Assembly: GCA_018780805.1 (NCBI GenBank)
Contig: JADMJD010000037.1
Location: 1 to 39,709, forward strand
DNA: 39,709 bases
Reading direction: 5' to 3'
Origin: Rubrivivax sp.
GTDB taxonomy: Bacteria; Pseudomonadota; Gammaproteobacteria; Burkholderiales; Burkholderiaceae_C
This document shows, piece after piece, positions 1 to 8,595 of the stretch. Positions within the stretch are counted from its first letter, which is position 1. Every line of letters begins with the position of its first letter. The notes beneath the pieces are model-generated. The model was not told the origin of the DNA. It did no database searches and saw nothing but the letters and a program-made list of their open reading frames with translations. The translations under genes and the position numbers were made by a program.

Positions 1-589
1 ACGCGCCGTCGATGGCGTCCCAGAGCTTGAGCATGTAGTTCAGGTCCCACTGCAGTTCGGCAGCGCTGCGGCCGATGCCGGCGGTGCGCGCGATCAGGCT
101 CATGCCCTTCGGGTAGTCGAGCTGGTCCATCGCCTCCTTCAGCTCTTCGCGCTCCTCGCCCTCGATGCGCCGGCTCACGCCGCCGCCGCGCGGGTTGTTG
201 GGCATCAGCACCAGGTAACGCCCGGCCAGGCTGACGAAGGTGGTGAGTGCCGCGCCCTTGTTGCCGCGCTCTTCCTTTTCCACCTGCACGAGCAGGCTGT
301 CGCCGTCGCGCACCACGTCCTGGATGCGCGCGTTCTTGACGTCGGCGCCGTCACGGAAGTAGTTGCGCGAGATTTCCTTGAAGGGCAGGAAACCGTGGCG
401 GTCTTCGCCGTAGTCGACGAAGCAGGCCTCCAGCGAAGGCTCCACCCGCGTGATCACGGCCTTGTAGATGTTGCCCTTGCGCTGTTCGCGCCCTTCGAGC
501 TCGGTTTCGAAGTCGAGCAGCTTCTGGCCGTCGACAATCGCCAGGCGCCGCTCTTCGGGCTGCGTGGCGTTGATCAGCATTCTCTTCAT
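1..589 (-). CDS. rne: Ribonuclease E, N-terminal part (3' end outside window)
   Basis: This encodes the first 196 residues of the endoribonuclease that processes rRNA and tRNA precursors, initiates mRNA decay and scaffolds the degradosome at the inner membrane. It opens with [20 protein letters not shown], the conserved RNase E start, followed by the S1 RNA-binding region (about residues 35-120, including [20 protein letters not shown]) and the start of the RNase H-like part. The ATG at 589 follows a strong ribosome site (GGAGA, 5 nt spacing). The gene is divergent from rluC across 554 bp, a pairing common in beta- and gammaproteobacteria. The catalytic DNase I-like domain and the C-terminal scaffold lie beyond the left edge, so intactness cannot be judged. 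Confidence 0.97.
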   Translation of the reverse strand, partial: MKRMLINATQPEERRLAIVDGQKLLDFETELEGREQRKGNIYKAVITRVEPSLEACFVDYGEDRHGFLPFKEISRNYFRDGADVKNARIQDVVRDGDSLLVQVEKEERGNKGAALTTFVSLAGRYLVLMPNNPRGGGVSRRIEGEEREELKEAMDQLDYPKGMSLIARTAGIGRSAAELQWDLNYMLKLWDAIDGA

Positions 590-1143
590 CGGGTCTCCTC
601 AAGAGGTGTGTCCGATGCACGAGAAAGGCCGCAGAACCGCATGGCGAAATGCCCTGGACTGCGAACCTGGAGGCGCCCTCAGGGCGCCGGGTCAGGCGCG
701 CAGCGTTGGCGCGTGCGTGCCGGTGCCTGGGCTTGCCATGCCCCCGGCTCCCCACGGCGCAGCGGGCCCGGCGGATCGTGTCCGGGGCTGGCTGCGTTGG
801 CGGGGAGAGCGGAACAACATGGCGCGCGTGGGGCGACTTGGGCGACGCGGGTGTCAGCGCAGCCCTCGCGAGCCGTCTGCCACCCTGGTGTTTTCGTTGC
901 TGGCCTTGGTCGGGCCGGCGGGGTTCTTCGTCAGTTCTCTGCCACCCCGTGTCGCGCGCCGCCAACCTGCTCTGGCAGGCCGGCCCACGCTGCGGGCTCG
1001 GGGTGTTGCATCACCGGGGATCGGGCACCTCGCGGCGCCCGAAGGGCCACAGCCGTTGGCGAATGCAAAGATTGGCCCGGGTAAACTCCGGAAAATCAAG
1101 CACTTACCGCACGAATGTGGAGTCGCGGATTATAGGGGCCAAT
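590..1143. other. Divergent rne-rluC intergenic region
   Basis: This is 554 bp without a convincing gene. Both strands have long open frames here, but they are the uninterrupted frames expected of very GC-rich DNA, have poor composition and match nothing I recognise. The region must hold the promoters of both rne and rluC. If rne is transcribed from the TATAAT at its far end, the mRNA has a leader of about 530 nt. Long autoregulated rne leaders are known in enterobacteria; whether this one behaves that way is inference. Confidence 0.6.
1129..1134 (-). promoter_or_regulatory. Candidate -10 box for rne
   Basis: The minus strand reads a perfect TATAAT here, pointing toward rne. No good -35 TTGACA lies 16-18 nt upstream, so the assignment rests on the -10 match, its position just outside rluC and its rarity in such GC-rich DNA. 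It would give rne a 5' leader of about 530 nt. Confidence 0.4.
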
Positions 1144-2097
1144 TTGACCGATCCACGGCCTGCCGTGCGCGAAGTGCCTGTCGATGAAGGTTCCGACGGC
1201 CAGCGGCTGGACAACTACCTGCTGAAGCTGCTCAAAGGGGTGCCCAAGACCCATGTCTACCGCATCATCCGCTCGGGCGAGGTGCGCGTGAACAAGGGCC
1301 GGGCCCAGGCCGACACGCGGCTGGCCATCGGTGACGTGGTGCGGGTGCCGCCGGTGCGGGTGGCGGCGCCCGCCGAACAGCCCGAGCCTGCCGCATCGGC
1401 CGCGCCGGCGCGCGAGTTTTCCATCCTGTTTGAAGACGAGCACCTGCTGGTGATCGACAAACCCGCCGGCGTGGCGGTGCACGGCGGCAGCGGTGTGAGC
1501 TTCGGCGTCATCGAACAACTGCGCCGGGCCCGGCCGCAGGCCAAATTCCTGGAGCTGGTGCACCGGCTGGACAAGGAGACCTCGGGCATCCTGCTGCTGG
1601 CCAAGAAGCGCAGCGCGCTCACCCGGCTGCAGGACCAGTTCCGCGAGCGCGACACCGACAAGGTGTATGCCGCGCTGGTGGCCGGCGTCTGGCCGGCCAG
1701 GCTGAAGGTGATCGACCTGCCGCTGCTGAAGGGCCTGGACGCCGCCGGCGAACGCCATGTGCGTGTGGTCGACGCCAACAACACCGAGGCCAGGCGGTCG
1801 ATCTCGATCGTCCACGTGGTGCAGGCCCACACCGGTTGCACGCTGCTGGACGTGACCATCAAGACCGGCCGCACGCACCAGATCCGCGTGCACCTGGCGC
1901 ACCACGGCCACCCCATCGTCGGCGACCCGAAGTACGGCGACTTTGCGCTGAACAAGGCCGTGGCCCGCACGCAGCACTTCGGCCGCATGTTCCTGCACGC
2001 ACGCCGGCTGGCCTTCGACCACCCCGGCGATGGCCGCAGGATCACGCTGGACTGCCCGCTGCCGGCAGAATGCACAGCTTTGCTGGAGAAACTCTGA
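1144..2097 (+). CDS. rluC: 23S rRNA pseudouridine synthase RluC
   Basis: The 317-aa protein isomerises specific uridines of 23S rRNA to pseudouridine (955, 2504 and 2580 in the E. coli enzyme). An N-terminal S4 RNA-binding domain (about residues 15-75, with HVYRIIRSGEVRVNKGRA) precedes the RluA-type catalytic domain, whose HRLDKETSGILLLAKK motif carries the catalytic aspartate. The later KTGRTHQIRVHLAHHGHPI block is also typical. I chose the TTG at 1144 because AGGGG lies 6 nt upstream and because upstream sequence in frame has no family character. It is divergent from rne and followed after 2 nt by the HAD phosphatase, so it probably heads the rightward operon. The start is the least certain point. 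Confidence 0.93.
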   Translation: MTDPRPAVREVPVDEGSDGQRLDNYLLKLLKGVPKTHVYRIIRSGEVRVNKGRAQADTRLAIGDVVRVPPVRVAAPAEQPEPAASAAPAREFSILFEDEHLLVIDKPAGVAVHGGSGVSFGVIEQLRRARPQAKFLELVHRLDKETSGILLLAKKRSALTRLQDQFRERDTDKVYAALVAGVWPARLKVIDLPLLKGLDAAGERHVRVVDANNTEARRSISIVHVVQAHTGCTLLDVTIKTGRTHQIRVHLAHHGHPIVGDPKYGDFALNKAVARTQHFGRMFLHARRLAFDHPGDGRRITLDCPLPAECTALLEKL

Positions 2098-2099
2098 CC

Positions 2100-2756
2100 G
2101 TGCCGCGCCGCTTCGACCTCATCGTCTTCGACTGGGACGGCACGCTGTTCGATTCCACCGGGCTCATCGTGCAGTGCATCCAGAACGCCTGCGCCGACCT
2201 CGCCTTGCCGGTGCCCGACGACCAGCGCGCCGCCTACGTGATCGGCCTGGGCCTGCACGACGCGCTGCAGCATGTGGTGCCCGGCTTGCCCGAGGAGCGT
2301 TACCCCGAACTGGGCCGGCGTTACCGCCACCACTACATGGCCAGCCAGCACGCCCTGGTGCTGTTCGACGGCACCGTGCCCATGCTGCAGGCGCTGAAGG
2401 CCCGCAACCACTTCGTGGCCGTGGCCACCGGCAAGAGCCGCGCCGGGCTGGACGAATCACTCACCCACGCCAGCCTGCACGGCCTGTTCGACGCCACGCG
2501 CACGGCGGATGAAACCGCCAGCAAACCGCACCCGCGTATGCTGAAGGAGCTGATGGCGGTGTTCGGCGTGCCCCCGGCCCGCACGCTGATGATCGGCGAC
2601 ACCACGCACGACCTGATGCTGGCCGCCAACGCCGGCACCGCCAGCCTGGGCGTCAGCTACGGCGCGCACGAGCCGGAGAGCTTCGCCGCCCATGGCCCGC
2701 TCGCGGTGCTGCACAGCACGCGCGAGCTGCATCACTGGTTGCTTGAACATGCTTGA
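2100..2756 (+). CDS. HAD-superfamily phosphatase, Gph/PPase-like
   Basis: A 218-aa haloacid-dehalogenase-fold phosphatase. Motif I is DWDGTLFDST with the nucleophilic Asp, motif II is the Thr of VAVATGKS, motif III the Lys of ETASKPHPRM and motif IV the GDTTHD acidic pair. The cap inserted after motif I is of the small helical type used by phosphoglycolate phosphatase and beta-phosphoglucomutase relatives. The substrate is not readable from sequence; phosphoglycolate is a reasonable guess. The GTG at 2100 is preceded by GGAG, while an ATG at 2070 inside rluC is a weaker alternative. It sits 2 nt after rluC and overlaps the Rieske gene by 8 nt. Confidence 0.88.
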   Translation: MPRRFDLIVFDWDGTLFDSTGLIVQCIQNACADLALPVPDDQRAAYVIGLGLHDALQHVVPGLPEERYPELGRRYRHHYMASQHALVLFDGTVPMLQALKARNHFVAVATGKSRAGLDESLTHASLHGLFDATRTADETASKPHPRMLKELMAVFGVPPARTLMIGDTTHDLMLAANAGTASLGVSYGAHEPESFAAHGPLAVLHSTRELHHWLLEHA

Positions 2757-3180
2757 ACGCCAACCGGTGCCACCGCCCGAGCCGCTGTGCGCCTCCAATG
2801 CGCTGCTGGAGCGTGGCCAGGCGTTCAGCTGGGACGTCACACAATGGGGCCGCCCGGTGCGCGCCTTTGCGCTGCGCTACGACGGCCGCGTGGTCGCCTA
2901 CCTGAACCGCTGCGTGCACGTGCCGACCGAGATGGACTGGCAACCCGATGAGTTCCTGGACATGGACAAACGCTGGATCCTGTGTTCGATCCACGGCGCG
3001 CACTACGAGCCCGACACCGGCCGCTGCGCCGCCGGCCCCTGCGGCCGCGGCCAGCTGACCCCCATCGCCACGCAGGAGCGTGACGGCCAGGTCTGGTGGG
3101 TGCCCACGTCCGACATCCGGCCCGTCGAGTTCGACGCCCCGGCCCCTGCTGCAGATGGAGCTTCCGATGGACCCCGTTGA
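2749..3180 (+). CDS. Rieske [2Fe-2S] domain protein
   Basis: A 143-aa soluble protein that is almost entirely a Rieske ferredoxin fold. Cluster ligands are visible as Cys55-x-His57 and Cys79-x2-His82, the standard CxH...CxxH pattern. There is no membrane anchor or catalytic oxygenase domain, so it resembles the small electron-transfer or NirD-like Rieske proteins rather than the cytochrome bc1 subunit. Its partner is unknown. The ATG at 2749 overlaps the HAD stop by 8 nt, implying translational coupling, and its own stop lies 14 nt inside the next gene. This placement between a phosphatase and an S49 peptidase recurs in Burkholderiales as far as I recall. Confidence 0.88.
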   Translation: MLERQPVPPPEPLCASNALLERGQAFSWDVTQWGRPVRAFALRYDGRVVAYLNRCVHVPTEMDWQPDEFLDMDKRWILCSIHGAHYEPDTGRCAAGPCGRGQLTPIATQERDGQVWWVPTSDIRPVEFDAPAPAADGASDGPR

Positions 3181-4123
3181 CACCCAGTTTCCCCGCGGCA
3201 ACGGCAACGTCGAGCCCGCGCTCGAACGTGCGCTGCGCGAGCTGCTGCAAGACCGCCGCACCGAGCGCAACTGGCGCATCCTGTTCCGCCTGGCCTGGCT
3301 GGCGCTGATCGTGCTGGTGGCCTGGGTGCTGCTGCAGCGCGCCGGCCCGGCCACCGCCGTCACCTCACCGCACACGGCGCTGGTGGAACTGCGCGGCGAG
3401 ATCGCCGCCGACACCGAAGCCAGCGCCGAGCGCCTGGTGGCCGCGCTGAAGGAGGCCTTCGAGGACCCCGGTGCCGTGGCCGTGGTGCTGCGCATCAACT
3501 CACCCGGCGGCAGCCCGGTGCAGGCCGGCATCGTGAACGACGAGATCCGCCGCCTGAAGACCCTGCACAACAAGAAGGTCTACGCGGTGGTGGAAGAGAT
3601 CTGCGCCAGCGGGGCGTATTACATCGCGGTGGCCGCCGACGACATCTACGTCGACAAGGCCAGCCTGGTGGGCAGCATCGGCGTGCTGATGGACGGCTTC
3701 GGTTTCACCGAGACCATGGCCAAGCTGGGCGTGGAGCGGCGGCTCATCACCGCCGGTTCGAACAAGGGCATGCTGGACCCGTTTTCGCCGGCCGACCCGA
3801 TCCAGACCGCCTACGCGCAGGCGATGCTGGACCAGATCCACCAGCAGTTCATCACCGTCGTCAAACAAGGCCGCGGCACGCGGCTGAAAGAGACCCAGCA
3901 GACCTTCACCGGCCTGTTCTGGAACGGTGAAGAGGCCGTCAAGATGGGCCTGGCCGACAAGTTCGGCAACATCGACTTCGTGGCCCGGGAAGTGATCAAG
4001 GCCGAAGAGATCATCGACTACACGCCCTACGACAACCTGGCCGAACGTTTTGCCAAGCGTTTTGGCGCGGCCATCGGCGAAGGGGCGGTGAAGGCGATGC
4101 GCGCCATGGCGCCGATCCGCTGA
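3167..4123 (+). CDS. sppA: S49-family signal peptide peptidase (SppA type)
   Basis: A 318-aa membrane-anchored serine peptidase that degrades signal peptides left in the membrane after secretion. One transmembrane segment spans roughly residues 38-60 (LAWLALIVLVAWVLL). The Ser-Lys dyad appears as Ser148 in CASGAYY and Lys200 in AGSNKGMLDPF, a spacing of 52 residues that matches short SppA enzymes. Its length fits the short single-domain type rather than the 618-aa double-domain E. coli SppA. The ATG at 3167 has GGAG 6 nt upstream and overlaps the Rieske gene by 14 nt. Its stop overlaps the psd start as TGATG. Confidence 0.92.
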   Translation: MDPVDTQFPRGNGNVEPALERALRELLQDRRTERNWRILFRLAWLALIVLVAWVLLQRAGPATAVTSPHTALVELRGEIAADTEASAERLVAALKEAFEDPGAVAVVLRINSPGGSPVQAGIVNDEIRRLKTLHNKKVYAVVEEICASGAYYIAVAADDIYVDKASLVGSIGVLMDGFGFTETMAKLGVERRLITAGSNKGMLDPFSPADPIQTAYAQAMLDQIHQQFITVVKQGRGTRLKETQQTFTGLFWNGEEAVKMGLADKFGNIDFVAREVIKAEEIIDYTPYDNLAERFAKRFGAAIGEGAVKAMRAMAPIR

Positions 4124-4977
4124 TGTCGGAAGTGCTGAAGGTCCTGCCGCAGTACCTGCTGCCCAAACAGGCGCTCACCACCTTGGCCGGCCGCATCGCG
4201 GCGGCCGAGGCGGGTGGTACCACCACGGCGCTGATCCGGCGTTTCATCGAACGTTACGGTGTCGACATGGCCGAGGCGGTTGAATCCGACCCGGCCGCCT
4301 ACCCCAGCTTCAACGCGTTTTTCACGCGTGCACTCAAACCCGGTGTGCGGCCGCTGTACGAGGCCGACTGGGTGAGCCCGGTGGACGGCGCCATCAGCCA
4401 GTTCGGCCGCATCGAAGACGGCCAGATCTTCCAGGCCAAGGGCCACCAGTACAGCACCACGGCGCTGGTGGGCGGTGACACGGCGCTGGCCGCGCACTTC
4501 CACCACGGCAGCTTTGCCACGCTGTACCTGAGCCCGCGCGACTACCACCGCATCCACATGCCGGCCACCGGCACGTTGCGCCGCATGCTGCACGTGCCGG
4601 GCGCGCTGTTCTCGGTGAACCCGACCACCGCACGCGGTGTGCCGGGGCTGTTTGCGCGCAACGAGCGGGTGGTCTGTGTCTTCGACGGCGATGCCCGCAC
4701 GCCCGGCCCCTGGGTGCTGGTGCTGGTGGGCGCCACCATCGTCGGCAGCATGGCCACGGTGTGGCATGGCCTGGTGAACCCGCCGCGGCCCGGCACGCTG
4801 CGTGAATGGTCCTACGCCGACGGTGAACAGGTGCTGCGCCAGGGCGCGGAGATGGGCCGCTTCCTGCTGGGCTCCACCGTCGTGATGCTGATGCCCGGCC
4901 CGCTGCGCTTCAACCCGGCCTGGGCGCCGGGCGGTGCCATCCGCATGGGGCAGGTGATGGCCAACCGGGCCACGTGA
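4123..4977 (+). CDS. psd: Phosphatidylserine decarboxylase proenzyme
   Basis: A 284-aa inner-membrane enzyme that decarboxylates phosphatidylserine to phosphatidylethanolamine, the last step of PE synthesis. The proenzyme cleaves itself within LGST, here at Gly250/Ser251, to make a pyruvoyl prosthetic group on the small alpha chain. Other family hallmarks are SPVDGAISQFG (Asp of the self-cleavage triad) and HFHHGSFATLYLSPRDYHRI (His). Length and order match bacterial PSD-B. It starts in a TGATG overlap with the peptidase and ends in a GTGA overlap with the EamA permease, so all three are probably cotranslated. Confidence 0.96.
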   Translation: MSEVLKVLPQYLLPKQALTTLAGRIAAAEAGGTTTALIRRFIERYGVDMAEAVESDPAAYPSFNAFFTRALKPGVRPLYEADWVSPVDGAISQFGRIEDGQIFQAKGHQYSTTALVGGDTALAAHFHHGSFATLYLSPRDYHRIHMPATGTLRRMLHVPGALFSVNPTTARGVPGLFARNERVVCVFDGDARTPGPWVLVLVGATIVGSMATVWHGLVNPPRPGTLREWSYADGEQVLRQGAEMGRFLLGSTVVMLMPGPLRFNPAWAPGGAIRMGQVMANRAT

Positions 4978-5855
4978 GCACACGCAGCGCGCGCGCCGCG
5001 CAGGTGCTGCTGTGGGTGGTGCCGGCGCTGTGGTCGTCCAACTACATCATCGCCCGCCTGGCGCCGGGCGTGATCGCGCCGCATGCGTTGGCGCTGGGCC
5101 GCTGGGGCCTGGCGCTGGCGCTGATGTTGCCCTTTGTCTGGCACGAGCTGCGCAGCCAGCCCTGGCAACGCGAGTGGCGGCAGCTGCTGGTGCTGGGCGC
5201 CACCGGCATGTGGATCTGCGGCGCCTGGGTCTACCTGGGCGGACAGAGCACCACGGCCACCAACATCGCGCTGATCTACGCCGCCACGCCGGTGGCCATC
5301 GCTGCGCTGGGCGTGAAGCTGCTGCACGAACGCATGAGTGGCGCACAGCGTGTGGCCATCGTGTTTGCGCTGGCCGGTGTGCTGTTCATCATCGTCAAGG
5401 GCGATGTCGGCAACCTGCTGGCGGTGCGTTTCACGGTGGGTGACGGCTGGATCGTCGGCGCGGCCATCTCCTGGACGCTGTACTCGGTGCTGCTGCGCCG
5501 CTGGCCGTCGGTGCTGGGCCCGGCGGCACGGCTGGCGGCCATCATCGGCGGCGGCATCGTGGTGCTGCTGCCGTTCACGCTGTGGGAGTGGTGGATAGGC
5601 CCGGCGCTGCCGGTGACGCCAGCCGCCATCGGCCTGGTGGTGTTGGCGGCCGTGGTGCCCGGGGTGCTGAGCTACACCGCTTACAGCTATTTGCAGCGCG
5701 AGCTGGGCGCGTCACGCACCGCGCTGCTGCTGTACCTGGCGCCGGTCTACGGTGCCTTCAACGCCTGGCTGTTCCTGGGGGAGATGCCGGGCTGGCACCA
5801 CGCCATCGGCGCGGCGCTGATCCTGCCCAGCATCTGGCTGGCGACCCGGCGCTGA
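4974..5855 (+). CDS. EamA/DMT-family permease
   Basis: A 293-aa integral membrane protein of the drug/metabolite transporter superfamily, with about ten hydrophobic segments in two EamA repeats (roughly residues 8-140 and 155-290). WVVPALWSSNYIIARLAPGV at the N-terminus and ALIYAATPVAIAALGVKLLH at the end of the first repeat are characteristic. The substrate is unknown; relatives export amino acids, nucleosides or other metabolites. The GTG at 4974 overlaps the psd stop. Only 6 bp separate its stop from that of the convergent GST gene, and no intrinsic terminator is visible. Confidence 0.9.
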   Translation: MSTRSARAAQVLLWVVPALWSSNYIIARLAPGVIAPHALALGRWGLALALMLPFVWHELRSQPWQREWRQLLVLGATGMWICGAWVYLGGQSTTATNIALIYAATPVAIAALGVKLLHERMSGAQRVAIVFALAGVLFIIVKGDVGNLLAVRFTVGDGWIVGAAISWTLYSVLLRRWPSVLGPAARLAAIIGGGIVVLLPFTLWEWWIGPALPVTPAAIGLVVLAAVVPGVLSYTAYSYLQRELGASRTALLLYLAPVYGAFNAWLFLGEMPGWHHAIGAALILPSIWLATRR

Positions 5856-5861
5856 AGCCCC

Positions 5862-6512
5862 TCACCCGGGCCAGTGCGCCTGCCACACGGGTGCCACGGC
5901 CGGGTGGGCCTGCAAACGCTGCAGCAGCGCATGGAACGCTGGTCGGCTGGCCGCCAGGTGCGCCCGCGCGCCGCTCCAGCGCGACACCACCACGGCCAGG
6001 AAGTCCAGCGCGCCGGGCTCGTTGCCACTCAGCCAGGGGCTGGCCGCAAAGCTGTCGGCAAAGATGTCCCAGCTGCGGTGCAGCTGCACGCGCGCGGCGG
6101 CACGCACCTTGGCTTGGGCTGGCTGGGTGCTGGCGGTGGTCCAGCGCTCGGGGTAGTCGCCCACGCTGATCGCGCTGTAGCAGTTGGCGGTGATGAAGAC
6201 CAGGCCTCGCAGCGCCTGCGCCCGGGCCGTGGTGTCGGCCGGCAGCAGGCCGGGATGCGCCTTTCCCGGCTGCGACAGCCCCAGGTGGATCAGGATCGCG
6301 GCGCTCTCCGTCATCACGCTGCCGTCGGGCAGCACCAGGGTCGGGATCTGGCCCAGCGGGTTCACGCGCCGCAGCTCGGCCTGGGCGGAATCGTCTTCCC
6401 AGGTGGAGGCCCGCACCACGGTGTAGGGCAGGCCGGCGGCGCGCAGCGCCATCTCGATGGCGGCCGAGCCGGAGCCTTGGGAGCCGTAGAGCGTGTGCTG
6501 GGTCGGTGTCAT
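5862..6512 (-). CDS. Glutathione S-transferase family protein
   Basis: A 216-aa two-domain GST-fold protein, last gene of the leftward eight-gene operon. The thioredoxin-like N-terminal domain (residues 1-85) starts MTPTQHTLYGSQGSGSAAIE and has the cis-Pro/glutathione region NPLGQIPTLVLPDG followed by TESAAI. The all-helical C-terminal domain follows. It probably binds glutathione and conjugates or reduces small electrophiles; the substrate is unknown. Its ATG overlaps the stop of the upstream GST as ATGA. The two adjacent GSTs are too divergent to be a recent tandem duplication. Confidence 0.88.
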   Translation of the reverse strand: MTPTQHTLYGSQGSGSAAIEMALRAAGLPYTVVRASTWEDDSAQAELRRVNPLGQIPTLVLPDGSVMTESAAILIHLGLSQPGKAHPGLLPADTTARAQALRGLVFITANCYSAISVGDYPERWTTASTQPAQAKVRAAARVQLHRSWDIFADSFAASPWLSGNEPGALDFLAVVVSRWSGARAHLAASRPAFHALLQRLQAHPAVAPVWQAHWPG

Positions 6513-7141
6513 CACGGCACCCCGTTGTTGCCAAACGCGCGGAAGCCCGCGCGGGTGTTGAGCTGTGCGTAGTACGCGGCCACCGCCGGCAGCGCGGGCC
6601 GGTCCATCGGCGTGCTGAACCAGCGGTGTGTGGACAGGCCCAGCACGATGTCGGCCAGCGTGAACACCGGGCCAGCGGCAAAACCGCCGCTGCGCTGCAG
6701 CTGGGCGTCGAACAGCGTCATCAGCCGGTTCCACTGCGCCACGCTGGTGGCGATGGCGGCCGGGTCGGCATGGGCCGGGCTGTGCCGCACCAGGCCCATG
6801 AAGGCACCGCGCCAGGCGCTGTTCAGTTCGGTGGCCTGCCAGTCCATCCACTGCTCCACGCGCGCCCGTGCGGCCGGTGCTGTCTGTGCTGAGGGCAGCA
6901 GGTCTTCACGCCCGGCACGCGCCGCCAGGTAGCGGCAGATGGTGTTGGATTCCCACAGCGTGCCGTGTTCGTCCTGCCACACCGGCACCAGGCCGTTGGG
7001 GTTGAGCGCCAGAAATTCCGGCCGCTGCGGATCGCGGTGGCCGCTGCCCCATTCTTCGATTTCCGGCTGCAGGCCCAGCTCGTCGCAGAGCCACAACAGC
7101 TTGCGCACGTTGATCGACGTGTGTTTGCCCAGCAGTTTCAT
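6512..7141 (-). CDS. Glutathione S-transferase family protein
   Basis: A 209-aa GST. The start MKLLGKHTSINVRKLLWLCD contains the likely glutathione-activating Ser/Asn region, followed by NPNGLVPVWQDEHGTLWESN, in which cis-Pro and the ES pair contact glutathione. The helical C-terminal domain ends near FRAFGNNGVP. The length is normal for bacterial GSTs. The ATG at 7141 overlaps the DUF2164 stop by 4 nt, which favours it over an in-frame start 14 codons upstream. The substrate is unknown. Confidence 0.88.
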   Translation of the reverse strand: MKLLGKHTSINVRKLLWLCDELGLQPEIEEWGSGHRDPQRPEFLALNPNGLVPVWQDEHGTLWESNTICRYLAARAGREDLLPSAQTAPAARARVEQWMDWQATELNSAWRGAFMGLVRHSPAHADPAAIATSVAQWNRLMTLFDAQLQRSGGFAAGPVFTLADIVLGLSTHRWFSTPMDRPALPAVAAYYAQLNTRAGFRAFGNNGVP

Positions 7142-7419
7142 CGCCGTGGTGTCGTTTTGGCTTTGGGCTCGCGCCGGCGCCAATATTGGAACTCGTCTTC
7201 GTGCACCTCGATGTCGAGTTCGCTGATGCGTGCCTGCAGCCGCTCTTGCACGTCGGTCACGGCCTGGTTGTAGATCACCGGGCCGATCTCTTCGAGCAGG
7301 AAACCCAGCAGCCCGCTGGCGGCCACGTTGCCGATGGGCTCGTCCATGTTCTCGCGGAAATAACGTTCGATGGATTGGATGGCGGCGCTGCGCGCCTCCT
7401 TGTTCAGCTCAATGCTCAT
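7138..7419 (-). CDS. DUF2164 family protein
   Basis: A 93-aa soluble protein matching the DUF2164 pattern: MSIELNKEARSAAIQSIERY, then ENMDEPIGN, GLLGFLLEEIGPVIYNQAV and DEFQYWRRR. The function of the family is not known. It is mostly helical and acidic, with a basic tail (REPKAKTTPRR). Both ends are 4-bp ATGA overlaps, with the TPR gene upstream and a GST downstream, so its expression is tied to theirs. Confidence 0.85.
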   Translation of the reverse strand: MSIELNKEARSAAIQSIERYFRENMDEPIGNVAASGLLGFLLEEIGPVIYNQAVTDVQERLQARISELDIEVHEDEFQYWRRREPKAKTTPRR

Positions 7420-8279
7420 GGTCTGGATTTCAGTTCGTAGGCGGCGGCGCGGTCGGCGTCGCCCAGGGCGCGGTACAGCTGGGCCAGCTCTTCGAAGACG
7501 TAGCGGTCCGGGGTGCCCGCGGCGGCGTTTTCGCGCTCCAGCCGCAGCTGGATGGCCAGGGCTTCGTCGTGGCGTTTCAGGCTGCGCAGCGTGTGCGCCA
7601 CCCGCCAGTGCGCGATGCGGGCCCGCTCCGGCGGCCCGGTGCGCTCGCGTGCCGCGGCCGACTGCTGGAACTTCAGCAGCGCGTCGTCGAGCCGGCCCAG
7701 GGTGGTGAGGGACCAGCCCAAGTTGTTCAGCAGCGAGGCCTCCCAGGCGCGTGCGGCGGGTTTTGTCGAGGCCAGGGCCAGGTCCAGCGCGTCCTGCGTC
7801 CATTGCATGCCCTGCGCCGCGTCGGTGGTGGTGAAGGGCAGCATGTGCAGCGCGTCCACCGCCAGGCCGTCCAGGCCGGCGGCGCGGGCGCGCTCGGCCG
7901 CGGTGCGGAAGGCACTGCGCGCGGCGTCGATGTCGGCCGGTGGCAGCTGGGCCGTGTCGTGCACGGCCGAGGCGAGCGAGCGGCCCCATTCCAGGTGCCA
8001 GCGCACCACGGCTTCGGCACCGGCCTGGGCGAGCAGCGGCCGCAGCGGCCGCAGCAGCTCGCGCGCCGCCTCGAAGCGGCGCTGCAGGCCTTCGGTGCGT
8101 GCGATCTGGGTCTGCAGGATCAGCGCGTCGTCGCCGCTGGCCGTGGCCAGGCGTTCGCGGAAGCGCTGCGCCGACACGGCGGGCTGGTTGAAATCCCACA
8201 ACGCGTTCAGGTCCAGCGGCGCGGCGCTGGCGGACACCAGCACCATCCAGGCCGTGCCCAGCAGGATGCAGCGTTTCAC
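7416..8279 (-). CDS. Exported TPR-repeat protein
   Basis: A 287-aa protein that starts with a Sec-type signal peptide (VKRCILLGTAWMVLVSASAA, cleavage near AA-PLDL), so the mature form is probably periplasmic. The rest is helical with tetratricopeptide-like repeats, clearest around ASLLNNLGWSLTTLGRLDDA and YVFEELAQLYRALGDADRAA. TPR proteins serve as protein-binding scaffolds; no partner is indicated. The GTG at 8279 has GGAG 6 nt upstream and lies 1 nt after the monooxygenase stop. Its stop overlaps the DUF2164 start. Confidence 0.8.
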   Translation of the reverse strand: MKRCILLGTAWMVLVSASAAPLDLNALWDFNQPAVSAQRFRERLATASGDDALILQTQIARTEGLQRRFEAARELLRPLRPLLAQAGAEAVVRWHLEWGRSLASAVHDTAQLPPADIDAARSAFRTAAERARAAGLDGLAVDALHMLPFTTTDAAQGMQWTQDALDLALASTKPAARAWEASLLNNLGWSLTTLGRLDDALLKFQQSAAARERTGPPERARIAHWRVAHTLRSLKRHDEALAIQLRLERENAAAGTPDRYVFEELAQLYRALGDADRAAAYELKSRP

Positions 8280-8280
8280 G

Positions 8281-8595
8281 TCAATCTCCTTCGATGACCC
8301 GGCCCAGCGCGTTGTCCACCACCAGCGGTGTGTCGAAGTAGCGGATCTGCGGTTCACCGCCATAGGCCTCGACGATGCGCTGCCGCCAGGCGGCGTCGTG
8401 CGCGCGCTCGGCCGCGGCGCGGTCGGGCCAGAGGTAGAACGCGCCGGCCTGGCCGGCCTCGGCGTCGTAGACGAAGGTCTTGCGGATCAGCGCCGGGTCG
8501 GCGGCCCAGCGCGGCGCCACGTCGTGCATGCCCTGCACCACGGTGGCCCGGTCTATCCCGGCCGGCAGGCTGAACAGCACGAACTCGGTGATCAT
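8281..8595 (-). CDS. YdhR-like small monooxygenase-fold protein
   Basis: A 104-aa protein with the dimeric alpha/beta-barrel pattern of the YdhR family (related to antibiotic-biosynthesis monooxygenases): MITEFVLFSLPAG, then DPALIRKTFVYDAE, GAFYLWPDRAAAERA and YGGEPQIRYFDTPLVVDN. The YFDTPLVVDN ending is typical of that family. Substrate and biochemical activity are unknown here. It starts in a 4-bp overlap with the GNAT stop and ends 1 nt before the TPR gene. Confidence 0.78.
   Translation of the reverse strand: MITEFVLFSLPAGIDRATVVQGMHDVAPRWAADPALIRKTFVYDAEAGQAGAFYLWPDRAAAERAHDAAWRQRIVEAYGGEPQIRYFDTPLVVDNALGRVIEGD

Noticed and set aside
395..1100. Several overlapping open frames in the rne-rluC gap
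   Set aside because: They overlap one another on both strands, have no ribosome sites that fit and no recognisable protein character; expected by chance at this GC content.
1104..1133. Plus-strand promoter (TTACCG and GATTAT) for rluC
   Set aside because: Its start point would fall at or inside the chosen TTG and remove the ribosome site; the same bases read better as TATAAT on the minus strand.
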